A DNA stretch of 64,000 bases from Rhodospirillaceae bacterium (GCA_018660465.1 JABJKH010000008.1:1-64000); one strand, 5' to 3'; positions 1 to 8,712 are shown, counted from the stretch's first letter. Program-made: numbers and translations. The notes: generated from the sequence alone by a model not told the origin.

Positions 1-396
1 CCGATTGGTGACGATGAAGCCACCGAAGATGTTAACTGATGCAAGGGTCACGGCCATAAAGCCCATGACTTTTGAAAAACCCATATCCATAGGTCCCGCA
101 GCCAGCAATCCGCCGACGATGATCACCGATGAAATGGCATTGGTTACGCTCATAAGCGGCGAGTGCAGAGCCGGGGTCACCGACCAAACAACATAGAAAC
201 CGATGAAGCAGGCCAGCACGAAAACTGTAAACAAGGAGAGAAAGCTATCCCCAGTTTGTGCCGCCTGAGTAAGCGCTTGGGCTTGAGTATCGGCCAGCTT
301 GGTGACTTCGCCCGCGATCTTGGCGGCTTGAGTCGCCAAGTTCTGCGCGTCTGTCGCCAGCTTTGACGATTGTTCTGTGAGGGTCGCCGAATCCAT
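1..396 (-). CDS. pntAB: NAD(P) transhydrogenase subunit alpha part 2 (partial)
   Basis: Membrane part of the split alpha subunit of proton-translocating transhydrogenase, which couples hydride transfer from NADH to NADP+ to proton re-entry across the inner membrane. About 132 codons are visible and the 3' end lies beyond the left edge. The protein starts [11 protein letters not shown], has an Ala/Gln-rich helical N-terminus, then hydrophobic segments and the conserved stretch [17 protein letters not shown] followed by IIVGGLL, typical of this subunit. The ATG lies two bases after the pntAA stop codon, so the two are co-transcribed; pntB would be expected further left. Identification is by motif reading. 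Confidence 0.9.
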   Translation of the reverse strand, partial: MDSATLTEQSSKLATDAQNLATQAAKIAGEVTKLADTQAQALTQAAQTGDSFLSLFTVFVLACFIGFYVVWSVTPALHSPLMSVTNAISSVIIVGGLLAAGPMDMGFSKVMGFMAVTLASVNIFGGFIVTNR

Positions 397-398
397 GG

Positions 399-1637
399 TT
401 ATTTTTCCTCTTTCTTAGACGCCGTTTTTTTAGCGGCAGGCTTTTTGGCAGCTGGCTTTTTAGCTACTGGCTTCTTTGCCGGCGCTTTTTTCTCTGGCAT
501 CAAACGTGGATGCACCACCTTGCCGTCCTTGCAAACCAAAGTGCCTTGAACGATTTCATCATCCCAGTCGAAGTTCAGCGCCTTCTTTTCTCCATCCACA
601 AATGGCGTCAGAAAGTTAAGAAGGTTGCGGCCGAACAATGCGCTGGATGCTTCAGCCAATCGGCTTGGAACATTATCGTGGCCGATGATTTTAACACCGT
701 GCTTGACCACGATCTTGCCCAATTCGGACAACGGGCAGTTGCCGCCAGCTTCAACGGCTAGGTCCACAATAACCGCGCCTGGCGGCATGGACTTCACCAT
801 GTCTTCGGTCACCAGCACAGGGGCCGGGCGACCAGGGATCAGCGCCGTGGTAATAACAATGTCTTGCTTGGCAATGTGATCCTGAACGACTTGCGCTTGT
901 TTCTTTTTGTATTCGGCGCTCATTTCCTTGGCATAGCCACCTTCAGTCTCAGCGTTCTTCTCGGCTTCTGGATCGACCTCGAGGAATTTACCGCCCAGAC
1001 TTTCGACCTGTTCCTTCACCGCAGGTCGAACATCTGTCGCTGTAACAATGGCGCCCAACCGCTTGGCCGTGGCGATGGCTTGCAGACCAGCGACGCCGAC
1101 CCCCATGATAAAGGCCTTTGCTGGCGGAACAGTCCCCGCCGCCGTCATCATCATCGGAAATGCACGACCATATTCAGCTGCAGCATCCAGCACCGCCTTA
1201 TAGCCCGCCAAATTGCTTTGGCTCGACAGCACGTCCACCGACTGCGCCCGGCTGATCCGTGGGGCAAGTTCCATGGCAAAGGCTGTGATCCCCGCCTTGG
1301 CGTAGGCATCGACGTCCTTGGGATTAACCAAGGCGGAAAGGTGGGCAATTAGAACCGCACCCTTTTTCATCTTGGCAACTTCGTTGGCGGCACCTGAGCC
1401 TAATATAGGTCGCTGAACCTTCAACACGACATCTGCTGTTTTCAAGGCAGCGCCAGCATCCTTAGCGATGGAGGCACCCATCTTCTTATAAGCCTCATCA
1501 GTGAAGGAGGAACCGTCGCCGGCTCCCTTTTCAACCACAACGTCAAAACCCAGTCCCACAAGTTTGCCGACCACATCAGGTGATGCGGACACGCGCTCTT
1601 CCCCGGGACGCAGTTCCTTAGGGATCGCAATTTTCAT
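399..1637 (-). CDS. pntAA: Re/Si-specific NAD(P)(+) transhydrogenase subunit alpha part 1
   Basis: Soluble NAD(H)-binding domain I of the transhydrogenase. The protein (412 aa) begins [17 protein letters not shown], the alanine-dehydrogenase/PNT N-terminal signature, and carries the nucleotide-binding stretch [18 protein letters not shown] and RQDQ-loop-like region around residues 130-180. The enzyme core ends near residue 378. Behind it is an unusual tail of about 30 residues made almost only of Lys, Ala and Pro (repeats of AKKPA), resembling histone-H1-like tails. The start is ATG; pntAB follows after 2 bp. Many PntAA proteins lack such a tail, so its role is unknown. Confidence 0.93.
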   Translation of the reverse strand: MKIAIPKELRPGEERVSASPDVVGKLVGLGFDVVVEKGAGDGSSFTDEAYKKMGASIAKDAGAALKTADVVLKVQRPILGSGAANEVAKMKKGAVLIAHLSALVNPKDVDAYAKAGITAFAMELAPRISRAQSVDVLSSQSNLAGYKAVLDAAAEYGRAFPMMMTAAGTVPPAKAFIMGVGVAGLQAIATAKRLGAIVTATDVRPAVKEQVESLGGKFLEVDPEAEKNAETEGGYAKEMSAEYKKKQAQVVQDHIAKQDIVITTALIPGRPAPVLVTEDMVKSMPPGAVIVDLAVEAGGNCPLSELGKIVVKHGVKIIGHDNVPSRLAEASSALFGRNLLNFLTPFVDGEKKALNFDWDDEIVQGTLVCKDGKVVHPRLMPEKKAPAKKPVAKKPAAKKPAAKKTASKKEEK

Positions 1638-1661
1638 TTTGGGAAATTTCCTGTCGTCTCA

Positions 1662-1682
1662 TGCAAGGGCCCGCGCGGCCCT
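1662..1682 (-). other. GC-rich hairpin in the pntAA leader
   Basis: Reading the minus strand, AGGGCC, a five-base GC loop, then GGCCCT form a perfect six-base stem 25-45 bases before the pntAA start. It could affect leader folding or be a weak attenuator. No U-run follows, so a terminator is unlikely. A TATAAT-like hexamer lies just upstream near 1690-1697. Confidence 0.3.
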
Positions 1683-1859
1683 AACCAAAATTATATACAT
1701 TTGAGCTGGAATATAAGAAAGTTCTAATAAACATACAACCAGCTCATTTCACCCACCCAAATTAAACCTTCAACTCCTCACAGACTGCCGTTCCCTTACG
1801 TATTTCGCAACAGCAAATACCTGTGATCAGCAGGAAACACCATTTTTTACCTAATTGCA

Positions 1860-1873
1860 TTGATCCAAATCAA
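1860..1873. promoter_or_regulatory. FNR/Anr-type box (perfect TTGAT-N4-ATCAA)
   Basis: TTGAT-CCAA-ATCAA matches the classical FNR consensus exactly. It overlaps the stop codon of the upstream cyclic-nucleotide-binding gene and lies about 225 bp before pntAA. I see no good -10 at the distance a class II site needs, so function here is uncertain. If active, it would more plausibly act on pntAA than on the gene it overlaps. Confidence 0.4.
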
Positions 1874-2454
1874 GATTGCCGTCGCGCCATGTCTGATTCG
1901 TTAAATACGCTATGACGACTGTCCTCGTGATGTTTCAGCATATCGCGCAAAGTAAGAACCAGTTCATCAATTGCCGAAAGTTTATTCATGACATCAGAAG
2001 CGATCTCCTGATTCTTTGTCATTCCCATGTATTTTTTGAAGCCATCATTATGGTAATCAATGGCATTCAAAAAGTCATCCACACTTCTTGGCCGATGCAT
2101 GTAGGATTTATGAACTGTCCTAAGATTATTCGTCAACACTTCAACCAAGGCCTGCAGGAACGGGTCAAATTTTGAAAGCCTTTCTTCCAGGGTCTTGCGC
2201 GGCACCTGCAAAAGTACGCTGTCTTCAACCGCCATGGCATCCGCCATACGCTTCCGACCATCAATGATGGCCATCTCGCCAAACATTTCGCCGTTTTTCA
2301 AAACCGCCAGTTGGACGCGCTCCCCCTCAATCGTCTTATAAATACCGACCGCGCCGGATTGAACGATAAACATACTTTCGCCCGGGTCGTCTTCTTGAAA
2401 CACAATTTGGTGGCGTTTCGCCCTTATCTTTTTAAATCCATCAGGCTCAGACAT
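1870..2454 (-). CDS. Cyclic nucleotide-binding domain protein without HTH
   Basis: The first ~115 residues form a CRP-like cyclic-nucleotide-binding beta-roll: IVFQEDDPGESMFIVQSGAVGIY, then the phosphate-binding-cassette region GEMFGEMAIIDGRKRMADAMA. The remaining ~80 residues are predicted helical and hydrophilic. There is no helix-turn-helix, so this is not a CRP/FNR transcription factor but probably a cytoplasmic sensor or scaffold. The cassette has Glu in GEMA but Arg-Lys-Arg in place of the usual R-[ST]-A, so the ligand is unclear. ATG start preceded by AAGGGA at about 8 bases. Partner unknown. Confidence 0.75.
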   Translation of the reverse strand: MSEPDGFKKIRAKRHQIVFQEDDPGESMFIVQSGAVGIYKTIEGERVQLAVLKNGEMFGEMAIIDGRKRMADAMAVEDSVLLQVPRKTLEERLSKFDPFLQALVEVLTNNLRTVHKSYMHRPRSVDDFLNAIDYHNDGFKKYMGMTKNQEIASDVMNKLSAIDELVLTLRDMLKHHEDSRHSVFNESDMARRQS

Positions 2455-2531
2455 AAGCTTAATCCCTTGTACTGCGAATTCTTATCACCTTGAGTTTATC
2501 CATATCACACGGGAGCGCCAAGTGAACTTTA

Positions 2532-3875
2532 TTACGGCAGCGGCACGCCTGCTTTCATCAAGGTCTTGGACTGGCGCACCTTTAGCGTCTCTTCATCGAA
2601 ATGATCAATCAGGTCATGAAACAATCGATGCCAATTGACCTCAGCCTTCAAATGCATAAACACGCTGCCAAGGCCAATTGCGGCACGGTCCATCAGCACG
2701 AATTCACGCGGTGGCGTGACCCCACCAAGTCGTCTGAGTTCCCGGTGGACTTTCGCCGCGACCTCGGCACCATAGATGCCCGACTCCGCTTCTTGAATTT
2801 TACGAACTCGGTCTTCCAGCAATGGCGCATATAGGAACCGCGCCCAGTGGTTCAGCACTTCTATCATTTCAATCGATAAGTCCTTGAAACCCCACGTTTC
2901 ATACGCGTGTACCGCCAATGCTTCATCATCATCCCGAAGGGCGCGATAAAGATTAATGACGGCGCCCATAAAACTTGGCTTAAAGATGCGGATGCAGCCA
3001 AAATCCAAAAGATTTACATCGCCGTCGGGGCGGATTGAATAATTACCAAGGTGCGGGTCACCATGAATGACGCCGTAATAATAAAACGGCACATACCACG
3101 CCCTGAACATGTTATTGGCGACGGCGTTGCGAAGCTCAATGTGGCTATCGACAAAGTCCATCAGCGGTTCGCCCTCGAGCCAAGTCATGCTCAGCAATCT
3201 ATCCGTCGATAGATCTTCAACTGATTGCGGCACATGGACGGTCTTTTCATCGGCCAGCATATCGCCATACAACGCCATGTTCTGGGCCTCGCGAACGTAG
3301 TCCAGTTCCTCCCGCAAGCGCTCTGAAAGTTCCTTGTGAATTTCGCTCGGATCAATCGCCGGGTCGTAGCGGCGGTAAACTGAGAAAGCCAGCTTCAGTT
3401 GCTTGAGATCAGCTTCCACCGCCGATCCCATATCCGGGTACTGGAGCTTACAAGCAAGGGCCTGGCCGTCGTGAGATGTCGCGCGGTGAACCTGACCCAG
3501 CGACGCCGCATGGGCCGCCTCGCGCTCGAACGATGCGAATTTTTCTTCCCAGCCTCGTCCCAACTCCGCATTCATCCGGCGTTTAACAAACGACCAGCCC
3601 ATGGAGGGTGCGTTGGTTTGAAGCTGAATAAGTTCGGCTGTGTATTCTTCCGGCAGCAAATCAGGCACGGTGGCGAGGATTTGCGCCACCTTCATCAGCG
3701 GCCCCTTAAGCCCCCCAAGTACCGCCTTCAATTCGCCCGCATATTTTTCGTTGTCTAGATTGATCCCCAAGAACCGCTTGCCCGCGACCCGGGCCGCGAC
3801 GCTGCCGACCGATGCGCCGACACGCGCATATCGCTTAACTCTGCCCCCCAATGTGGAACTGTCGCGATCGGTCAT
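2532..3875 (-). CDS. ABC1/UbiB-family atypical kinase
   Basis: Member of the AarF/UbiB/COQ8 family (447 aa), atypical kinases or ATPases tied to ubiquinone biosynthesis and lipid homeostasis. Visible features: the KxGQ-like helix as LMKVAQ (Gly replaced by Ala), the alanine-rich loop AASLGQVHRA, a nucleotide-binding Lys in LACKLQYP, the catalytic loop HGDPHLGNY and the metal motif LLDFG. There is no clear C-terminal membrane pair, unlike E. coli UbiB. The start ATG was probably once one base behind the pepF stop; a MITE-like element now separates them, leaving no obvious Shine-Dalgarno. Substrate cannot be read from sequence. Confidence 0.85.
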   Translation of the reverse strand: MTDRDSSTLGGRVKRYARVGASVGSVAARVAGKRFLGINLDNEKYAGELKAVLGGLKGPLMKVAQILATVPDLLPEEYTAELIQLQTNAPSMGWSFVKRRMNAELGRGWEEKFASFEREAAHAASLGQVHRATSHDGQALACKLQYPDMGSAVEADLKQLKLAFSVYRRYDPAIDPSEIHKELSERLREELDYVREAQNMALYGDMLADEKTVHVPQSVEDLSTDRLLSMTWLEGEPLMDFVDSHIELRNAVANNMFRAWYVPFYYYGVIHGDPHLGNYSIRPDGDVNLLDFGCIRIFKPSFMGAVINLYRALRDDDEALAVHAYETWGFKDLSIEMIEVLNHWARFLYAPLLEDRVRKIQEAESGIYGAEVAAKVHRELRRLGGVTPPREFVLMDRAAIGLGSVFMHLKAEVNWHRLFHDLIDHFDEETLKVRQSKTLMKAGVPLP

Positions 3876-3876
3876 G

Positions 3877-4161
3877 TTAGGTCATGTACTCATAAATAGT
3901 GTTGACTGTGACGTGACTATTTTTGTCGCTGACAAGGCGTTAGGAGGGCGTGATGCCACAACATTACTGGGCGCATCACAACCGACGACACAACGCGGAT
4001 CAGCGGCAAAAAGAGACACGCCCTGAAAGGGTCGATATAGGAGGTGTTTCGATGCGTCAAGGAGCCTCACCGGGGAATTGACCCCGCTTTCGGTCCCTTT
4101 CCTGCCGAAACACCTCCTATATCGATCACAGCGCATCACTATTTATGAGTACATGACCTAA
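3877..4161. mobile_element. MITE-like element with 25-bp terminal inverted repeats
   Basis: Perfect 25-bp inverted repeats occupy 3877-3901 and 4137-4161. Inside them, GGTCATGTACTC begins at 3880 and its complement ends at 4158, each bordered by TA (3878-3879 and 4159-4160). This fits a 279-bp non-autonomous element with a TA target duplication, as seen for Tc1/mariner-IS630-type MITEs and Correia-type elements. A second perfect 20-bp inverted repeat (4032-4051 and 4106-4125) is nested inside. No transposase is present. Deleting the element plus one TA restores a pepF TAA stop one base before the abc1 ATG, strong internal evidence of insertion. Confidence 0.75.
4032..4125. repeat. Internal 20-bp inverted repeat of the MITE-like element
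   Basis: TCGATATAGGAGGTGTTTCG at 4032-4051 is exactly complementary to 4106-4125, with a 54-base loop containing a smaller GGGGAATTGACCCC partial palindrome. The arms would form a stable hairpin in RNA of either strand, so the element may act as a transcription or mRNA-processing signal between pepF and the kinase gene. Confidence 0.7.
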
Positions 4162-5936
4162 TCCGTCGGTAATTGTTCCAGTTCGTCGATGAACCCTGAT
4201 ACCACATTCAGCCCACGCTTCCAAAACTGCGGATCGGATGCATCCAACCCGAACGGGGCCAAAAGCTCCTTGTGACGCAGGGTGCCGCCAGCTCGCAGCA
4301 TTTCAAGATACTTTCCTTGGAACGCCGCATGACCGTCGCTGAACACGTCATAGAGCGAATTCACCAAGCAATCGCCGAATGCATAGGCGTATACGTAAAA
4401 TGGCGTATGGATGAAGTGCGGGATGTAGGCCCAGAAATGCTGGTATTCATCTTCCAGTTTAATCGCCGGCCCCAAGCTTTCCGCTTGGATTTCCATCCAG
4501 ATTTCGCCCAAGCGCTCTGGTGCCAACTCACCAACCTTGCGCTCATCATGAACTTTCGTTTCGAAATGATGGAAGGCGATCTGACGCACCACGGTGTTGA
4601 GCATGTCTTCGACCTTACCGGCCAGAAGAATTTTGCGACGAGCAGGATCGGTCTCGCCCTCCAGCATGGCACGGAACGTCAGCATTTCGCCGAAGACAGA
4701 CGCGGTTTCTGCCGTGGTCAAAGGTGTGTCAGACATCAACGCACCTTGTGGCCCGGAGAGTATTTGGTGAACACCGTGACCTAATTCATGCGCCAAGGTC
4801 ATCACGTCACGAGATTTACCGTGAAAGTTCATCAATATATATGGGTGTGCCGACGGCACTGTCGGATGGGAGAATGCACCAGAATCTTTCCCAGGCCTCG
4901 GCCCTGCATCAATCCAGCGTTCATCGAAGAACCGCTGTGCGATGTCAGACATCTGCGGCTCAAACGCACCGTAGGCCTCCAGCACCATGGATCGCGCCTC
5001 GTCCCAGCTGTAGCGCTTGTCACTGTCGTCGGGCAATGGCGCGTTGCGGTCCCAATATTCCAGTTGTTCCTGGCCAAACCACTTGGCTTTCAGTTTGTAG
5101 TACCGGTGTGAAAGGTCGGGGTAAGCGTCCTTCACCGATGATGCCAAAGCATCCACCACGTCGTCTTCTACCTGATTACCAAGATTGCGCGACGAGACGG
5201 GACGAGGATACTTCCGCCATGTGTCTTCGATTTCTTTGTCCTTGGCCAAGGTGTTGGTGATCAGCGCAAACAAGCGCTGATGCTTGCCCAAGACCTCTCC
5301 CAGCACCTTCGCCGCTTTCTTGCGGGTCACACCATCTTTGTCCGACAGCATGTTCAAGGTGTCAGACAAGGTCAGGGATTTGTGCCCGATTTGGAACCGC
5401 ATGTCGGCAAAGGTTTCTTCGAACAGGCGCACCCAGGCAGCCTTTCCGGCAACAGATTTTTCAAGTAGCAACTTCTCCAAGTCATCATCCAATTGGTGCG
5501 GACGATAGACCCGAACATCCCGCACCCAAGATTGATAGTGGCTGGCGGCCGGGTCCTTCAGCTTTTCTTCCAACACCTTGTCATCAAGGCGATTGAGTTC
5601 CAGCGTAAAGAACAAAAGATCAGAAGAGATTTCGGTGATGCGTTCGTGGACGGTTTGTTGAAAACGTCCGCGTTCTGCATCCCCCATATCAGCTGCGAAC
5701 AGCAATTGTGCGTAGCTCATGGCCTTGCCCAGGACTTCTTCGATTTTCTCAAAGGCAGCAACGGCGGCGCCCAAGCCTGCACCATCTATCGCCTCAAGCG
5801 TGCCTTTATATGTCTCCCGAAACGCTTTGGCGTCAGCGGCTGATCCTGCCAAGTCTGCCTCTAGCTCTTTGGAATCTGGGCCCTGATAAAGGTGGCTCAA
5901 ATCCCATTCAGGAAGGTCTGTCTTGGCAGCCTGCAT
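4158..5936 (-). CDS. pepF: M3 family oligoendopeptidase F
   Basis: Cytoplasmic zinc metallopeptidase that cleaves short peptides (592 aa from the chosen start, usual for the family). The zinc-binding signature HELGHGVH is present with a downstream Glu in TAETASVFGEM. The aromatic region around HTPFYVYAYAFGDCLVNSLY is typical of the C-terminal helical bundle. I chose ATG 5936 (MQAAKTDLPEWDLS) because GGAG lies about 9 bases upstream; a TTG at 5951 is the alternative. Its TAG stop is composed of the TA target plus the first base of the MITE-like element; the pre-insertion stop would have been TAA, so the protein is unchanged. Confidence 0.93.
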   Translation of the reverse strand: MQAAKTDLPEWDLSHLYQGPDSKELEADLAGSAADAKAFRETYKGTLEAIDGAGLGAAVAAFEKIEEVLGKAMSYAQLLFAADMGDAERGRFQQTVHERITEISSDLLFFTLELNRLDDKVLEEKLKDPAASHYQSWVRDVRVYRPHQLDDDLEKLLLEKSVAGKAAWVRLFEETFADMRFQIGHKSLTLSDTLNMLSDKDGVTRKKAAKVLGEVLGKHQRLFALITNTLAKDKEIEDTWRKYPRPVSSRNLGNQVEDDVVDALASSVKDAYPDLSHRYYKLKAKWFGQEQLEYWDRNAPLPDDSDKRYSWDEARSMVLEAYGAFEPQMSDIAQRFFDERWIDAGPRPGKDSGAFSHPTVPSAHPYILMNFHGKSRDVMTLAHELGHGVHQILSGPQGALMSDTPLTTAETASVFGEMLTFRAMLEGETDPARRKILLAGKVEDMLNTVVRQIAFHHFETKVHDERKVGELAPERLGEIWMEIQAESLGPAIKLEDEYQHFWAYIPHFIHTPFYVYAYAFGDCLVNSLYDVFSDGHAAFQGKYLEMLRAGGTLRHKELLAPFGLDASDPQFWKRGLNVVSGFIDELEQLPTD

Positions 5937-6014
5937 TTGTGTACTCTCCAATAATTCTTTTAAACTCTCTACGGCTTATACTAAGGCAAGAAAAGAAACA
6001 AACGGGGAAGATTC

Positions 6015-7772
6015 ATGACGGCAGAGACTTGGCCCAATTTGGTGACGATGTTTTTCGATCAGGCGGCAGAAAAGCGCGATGCGCCGTTTCTGTGGGCGAA
6101 AACAGACGGGACCTATCACGACTTTAGCTGGTCGCAAGCGGCAAGTATCATTGAAGCCCTCGCCCATGGTCTTAAGGCCGCGGGCGTCAACCCTGGCGAC
6201 CGGGTCGTCCTGATCTCAGAAAACCGTCCCGAATGGTTAATGGCAGATATGGCCATCATGGCGGCGGGTGGCATCTCCGTCCCTGCCTACACCACCAACA
6301 CAACTGCTGACCATGTTCATATTCTAAGCGACAGCGGGGCCGTGGGCGTAATTGTTTCGAATGATCGCCTGGCCAAATCTCTGATCCCCGCCGCGGAACA
6401 GGTCGAGAGCGCTAAATTTATCGTCGGCATTGATGCTTTATCGGACACCGGAACAGGGACCCTACAGTCCCATACCTGGGCTTCTATGACCGATTCCAAT
6501 GATAAGGAAGGCACAATTAAGGAAGAAGCGCAGTCCCTCAAACGCACCGACACCGCGTGTATTATTTACACCTCCGGCACTGGCGGGGCTCCGAAGGGGG
6601 TTTTGTTGTCGCACGGCGCAATCTTGCATAATTGCGCGGGTTCAGCGGACGCAATTGAGCCTCTTGGATTAGACGACAATGTATTTTTGTCTTTCCTGCC
6701 CCTGTCACATTCATACGAACACATGGCGGGACAGTTTTTTCCGGTATCAATTGGGGCGGAGATTTATTACGCAGAAGGCGTCGAGACCTTGAGCGCCAAC
6801 ATGCTGGAAGCCCGCCCGACGATTATGACCGCTGTCCCCCGGCTCTATGAAATGATGCATGGGCGTATCTTGGCTGGCGTGCAAAAGGCCGGTGGCTTGA
6901 AAGAAAAGATGTTCTTGGGGGCTGTAGCGCTCGGCACGCAACGCTTTACCGACTCGGCCAGCCTATCGGTCTGCGACCGGTTCAAAGACGCAGTGCTTGA
7001 TAAATTGGTCCGCAATAAAGTCCGGGGCCGATTCGGCGGGCGGCTTAAGGCTTTGGTATCAGGGGGCGCGCCGCTTAACCCAGACATCGGCATGTTCTTC
7101 ACCGCCCTCGGGCTAACGATTCTACAAGGCTATGGCCAAACCGAATCAGCCCCCCTGATCAGCGTTAACCGCCCCGGAAATGTTAAGATGGAAACCGTCG
7201 GCCCGGTTGTTAAGAACACCGAAGTAAAAATCGCCGATGATGGTGAAATCCTGGCTCGCGGCGAATTGCTGATGCAGGGCTATTGGGGCAACGAAGAAGC
7301 CACCCAAGAAACAATTATCGACGGCTGGCTGCACACCGGCGACATCGGCGAATTCGATGCCGATGGGCACCTTAAAATCACCGATCGAAAGAAAGACATC
7401 ATCGTTAATTCTGGCGGTGATAATCTATCTCCACAGCGGGTTGAGGGTATCCTTTGCCTGGAGCCTGAAATCGGCCAGGCCATGGTCTATGGCGACAAGC
7501 GGCCTCATTTGGTGGGGTTAATTGTCCCTGATGATGGGTGGCAGAAATCCTGGGCGCGAGAGAACCCAGATCAAGAAGACTTGCTTAAAGAACTCCGGAC
7601 CGTGGTGAACCGGGTCAATGCCAAGCTCTCCAACATCGAAAAGGTCCGTCACATCATCCTCGCGGGCGAAGCCTTCACCATTGATAACGAGCAGATGACA
7701 CCAACTATGAAAATCCGCCGTCATAAGATCAAAGAAATTTATGGCGCAGCGCTTGAAGGACTTTATGTTTGA
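6015..7772 (+). CDS. Long-chain acyl-CoA synthetase (AMP-binding)
   Basis: ATP-dependent acyl-CoA ligase of the ANL superfamily (585 aa). Motifs: P-loop YTSGTGGAPKG near residue 180, LPLSHSYEHM, GYGQTESAP, the hinge/core motifs LHTGDIGEFDADGHL and DRKKDIIVNSGGDN, and a C-terminal MTPTMKIRRHKI in which the catalytic Lys region is recognisable. The LPLSH and long N-terminal features place it with bubblegum/FadD15-like long-chain synthetases rather than acetyl-CoA synthetase. ATG start with GGGGAAG upstream; divergent from pepF. Its 3' end overlaps the exporter gene on the other strand by 10 bp. Exact chain-length preference is not readable. Confidence 0.88.
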   Translation: MTAETWPNLVTMFFDQAAEKRDAPFLWAKTDGTYHDFSWSQAASIIEALAHGLKAAGVNPGDRVVLISENRPEWLMADMAIMAAGGISVPAYTTNTTADHVHILSDSGAVGVIVSNDRLAKSLIPAAEQVESAKFIVGIDALSDTGTGTLQSHTWASMTDSNDKEGTIKEEAQSLKRTDTACIIYTSGTGGAPKGVLLSHGAILHNCAGSADAIEPLGLDDNVFLSFLPLSHSYEHMAGQFFPVSIGAEIYYAEGVETLSANMLEARPTIMTAVPRLYEMMHGRILAGVQKAGGLKEKMFLGAVALGTQRFTDSASLSVCDRFKDAVLDKLVRNKVRGRFGGRLKALVSGGAPLNPDIGMFFTALGLTILQGYGQTESAPLISVNRPGNVKMETVGPVVKNTEVKIADDGEILARGELLMQGYWGNEEATQETIIDGWLHTGDIGEFDADGHLKITDRKKDIIVNSGGDNLSPQRVEGILCLEPEIGQAMVYGDKRPHLVGLIVPDDGWQKSWARENPDQEDLLKELRTVVNRVNAKLSNIEKVRHIILAGEAFTIDNEQMTPTMKIRRHKIKEIYGAALEGLYV

Positions 7773-8656
7773 TTTTTAGGCTTATAGGTCGACAACCAAA
7801 TTCCAATTAAAATGACGCCCAGGGCGATCAGTGCTTGCGGAGCCACGCGTTCGTCTAGGAAAAGAAAACCCCAGAAGACCCCTAACGGCGGCAGCAGGAA
7901 ATTGTTGAGGGCGACATATGTGGCGCCCCGTTGCGCAACCAGATAAAAATAAATGATTAACGCAATCGCACCTGAAAACACACCTAAACAAATCATCGCC
8001 CCCCATGATATCGCCGACGGCATGGTCGTGATGGGCCAATCCACAATAAAGGCCAAGGGCAGGGCTTGCACCAAGGCACAGATCATCACAATGACCGATA
8101 CGGTCAGCGGCGATATCTTTGGCAGGCGCCTTGCCATAACGGTTTGGATGGCGAAGCAAAAGGCCCCCCCCGCCACGGCCAGTTGGCGCACCAGATGATC
8201 GCCCAATCCGCCCAAAGCATCAGGTCCAACCAGAATAACCACACCAATGAACCCAACAACAACGCCGGCAACTTTAAGGGGGGTAAATTTCTCATCGGTC
8301 GTAAAGATGTGAGCAAGAACCAACGTCGCCAATGGCATCACCGACAACAAAATCGCCGCCAAAGCGCTATCCACATCGACTTCACCCCACATAATTAAGA
8401 AATACGGAAGGGTGTTCCCAAAAAACGCCAGCACAAAACATTGCCGCCACAGTGCGCCTTCCATGGGAAGGATGTCGCGACGCCATAGAAAGATCACGTA
8501 GAGTATAACGGTGGTAATAAGAATTCGCCCTGCGGCGAGCGACATCGGCGGAACAGTTTCCACACCTATTTTAATAAATAAGACGCTTGAACTCCAAACG
8601 ACTGCTAGGCAGCAGAGCAAGGCAAAATACCGGGCCGAGGATTGGGAATTGGAAAT
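7763..8656 (-). CDS. DMT-family (EamA) transporter, apparent ATT start
   Basis: Ten hydrophobic segments in two EamA repeats indicate an inner-membrane drug/metabolite exporter. In-frame coding extends upstream of the nearest conventional start (TTG at 8620, which would cut into the first membrane helix). AGGAGG at 8662-8667 is followed after exactly 5 bases by ATT (8654-8656), giving the N-terminus (M)SNSQSSARYFALLCC and about 297 aa. An in-frame TAG just upstream (8666-8668) excludes a longer protein. ATT is a very rare start, so a sequencing error or TTG use remain possible. Substrate unknown. Divergent from the nap operon. Confidence 0.82.
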   Translation of the reverse strand: MSNSQSSARYFALLCCLAVVWSSSVLFIKIGVETVPPMSLAAGRILITTVILYVIFLWRRDILPMEGALWRQCFVLAFFGNTLPYFLIMWGEVDVDSALAAILLSVMPLATLVLAHIFTTDEKFTPLKVAGVVVGFIGVVILVGPDALGGLGDHLVRQLAVAGGAFCFAIQTVMARRLPKISPLTVSVIVMICALVQALPLAFIVDWPITTMPSAISWGAMICLGVFSGAIALIIYFYLVAQRGATYVALNNFLLPPLGVFWGFLFLDERVAPQALIALGVILIGIWLSTYKPKNQT

Positions 8657-8661
8657 ATCGG

Positions 8662-8667
8662 CCTCCT
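8662..8667 (-). promoter_or_regulatory. Strong Shine-Dalgarno deciding an ATT start
   Basis: CCTCCT on the plus strand reads AGGAGG on the minus strand. It stands five bases before the in-frame ATT at 8656 and more than 40 bases before the first conventional start codon of the EamA gene. Confidence 0.6.
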
Positions 8668-8698
8668 AGACAGAAAAAAAAATTTCCGTCCTTATTCT

Positions 8699-8712
8699 TT
8701 GACTTAGGTCAA
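8699..8712. promoter_or_regulatory. FNR-type box upstream of the nap operon
   Basis: TTGAC-TTAG-GTCAA is a perfect palindrome matching the TTGAY-N4-RTCAA pattern bound by FNR/FnrN-class regulators. A CAATAT hexamer at 8735-8740 lies where a class II promoter centred at -41.5 would need its -10. This predicts oxygen- or nitrogen-oxide-controlled expression of nap. Confidence 0.7.

Noticed and set aside
864-1352. 162-codon open frame on the plus strand
   Set aside because: Lies antisense within pntAA, which has clear conserved motifs; composition is that of a shadow frame.
3882-4139. 85-codon open frame on the minus strand inside the MITE-like element
   Set aside because: It starts in one terminal repeat and ends in the other, crosses both inner arms, and has no ribosome binding site. 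It follows from the symmetry of the element.
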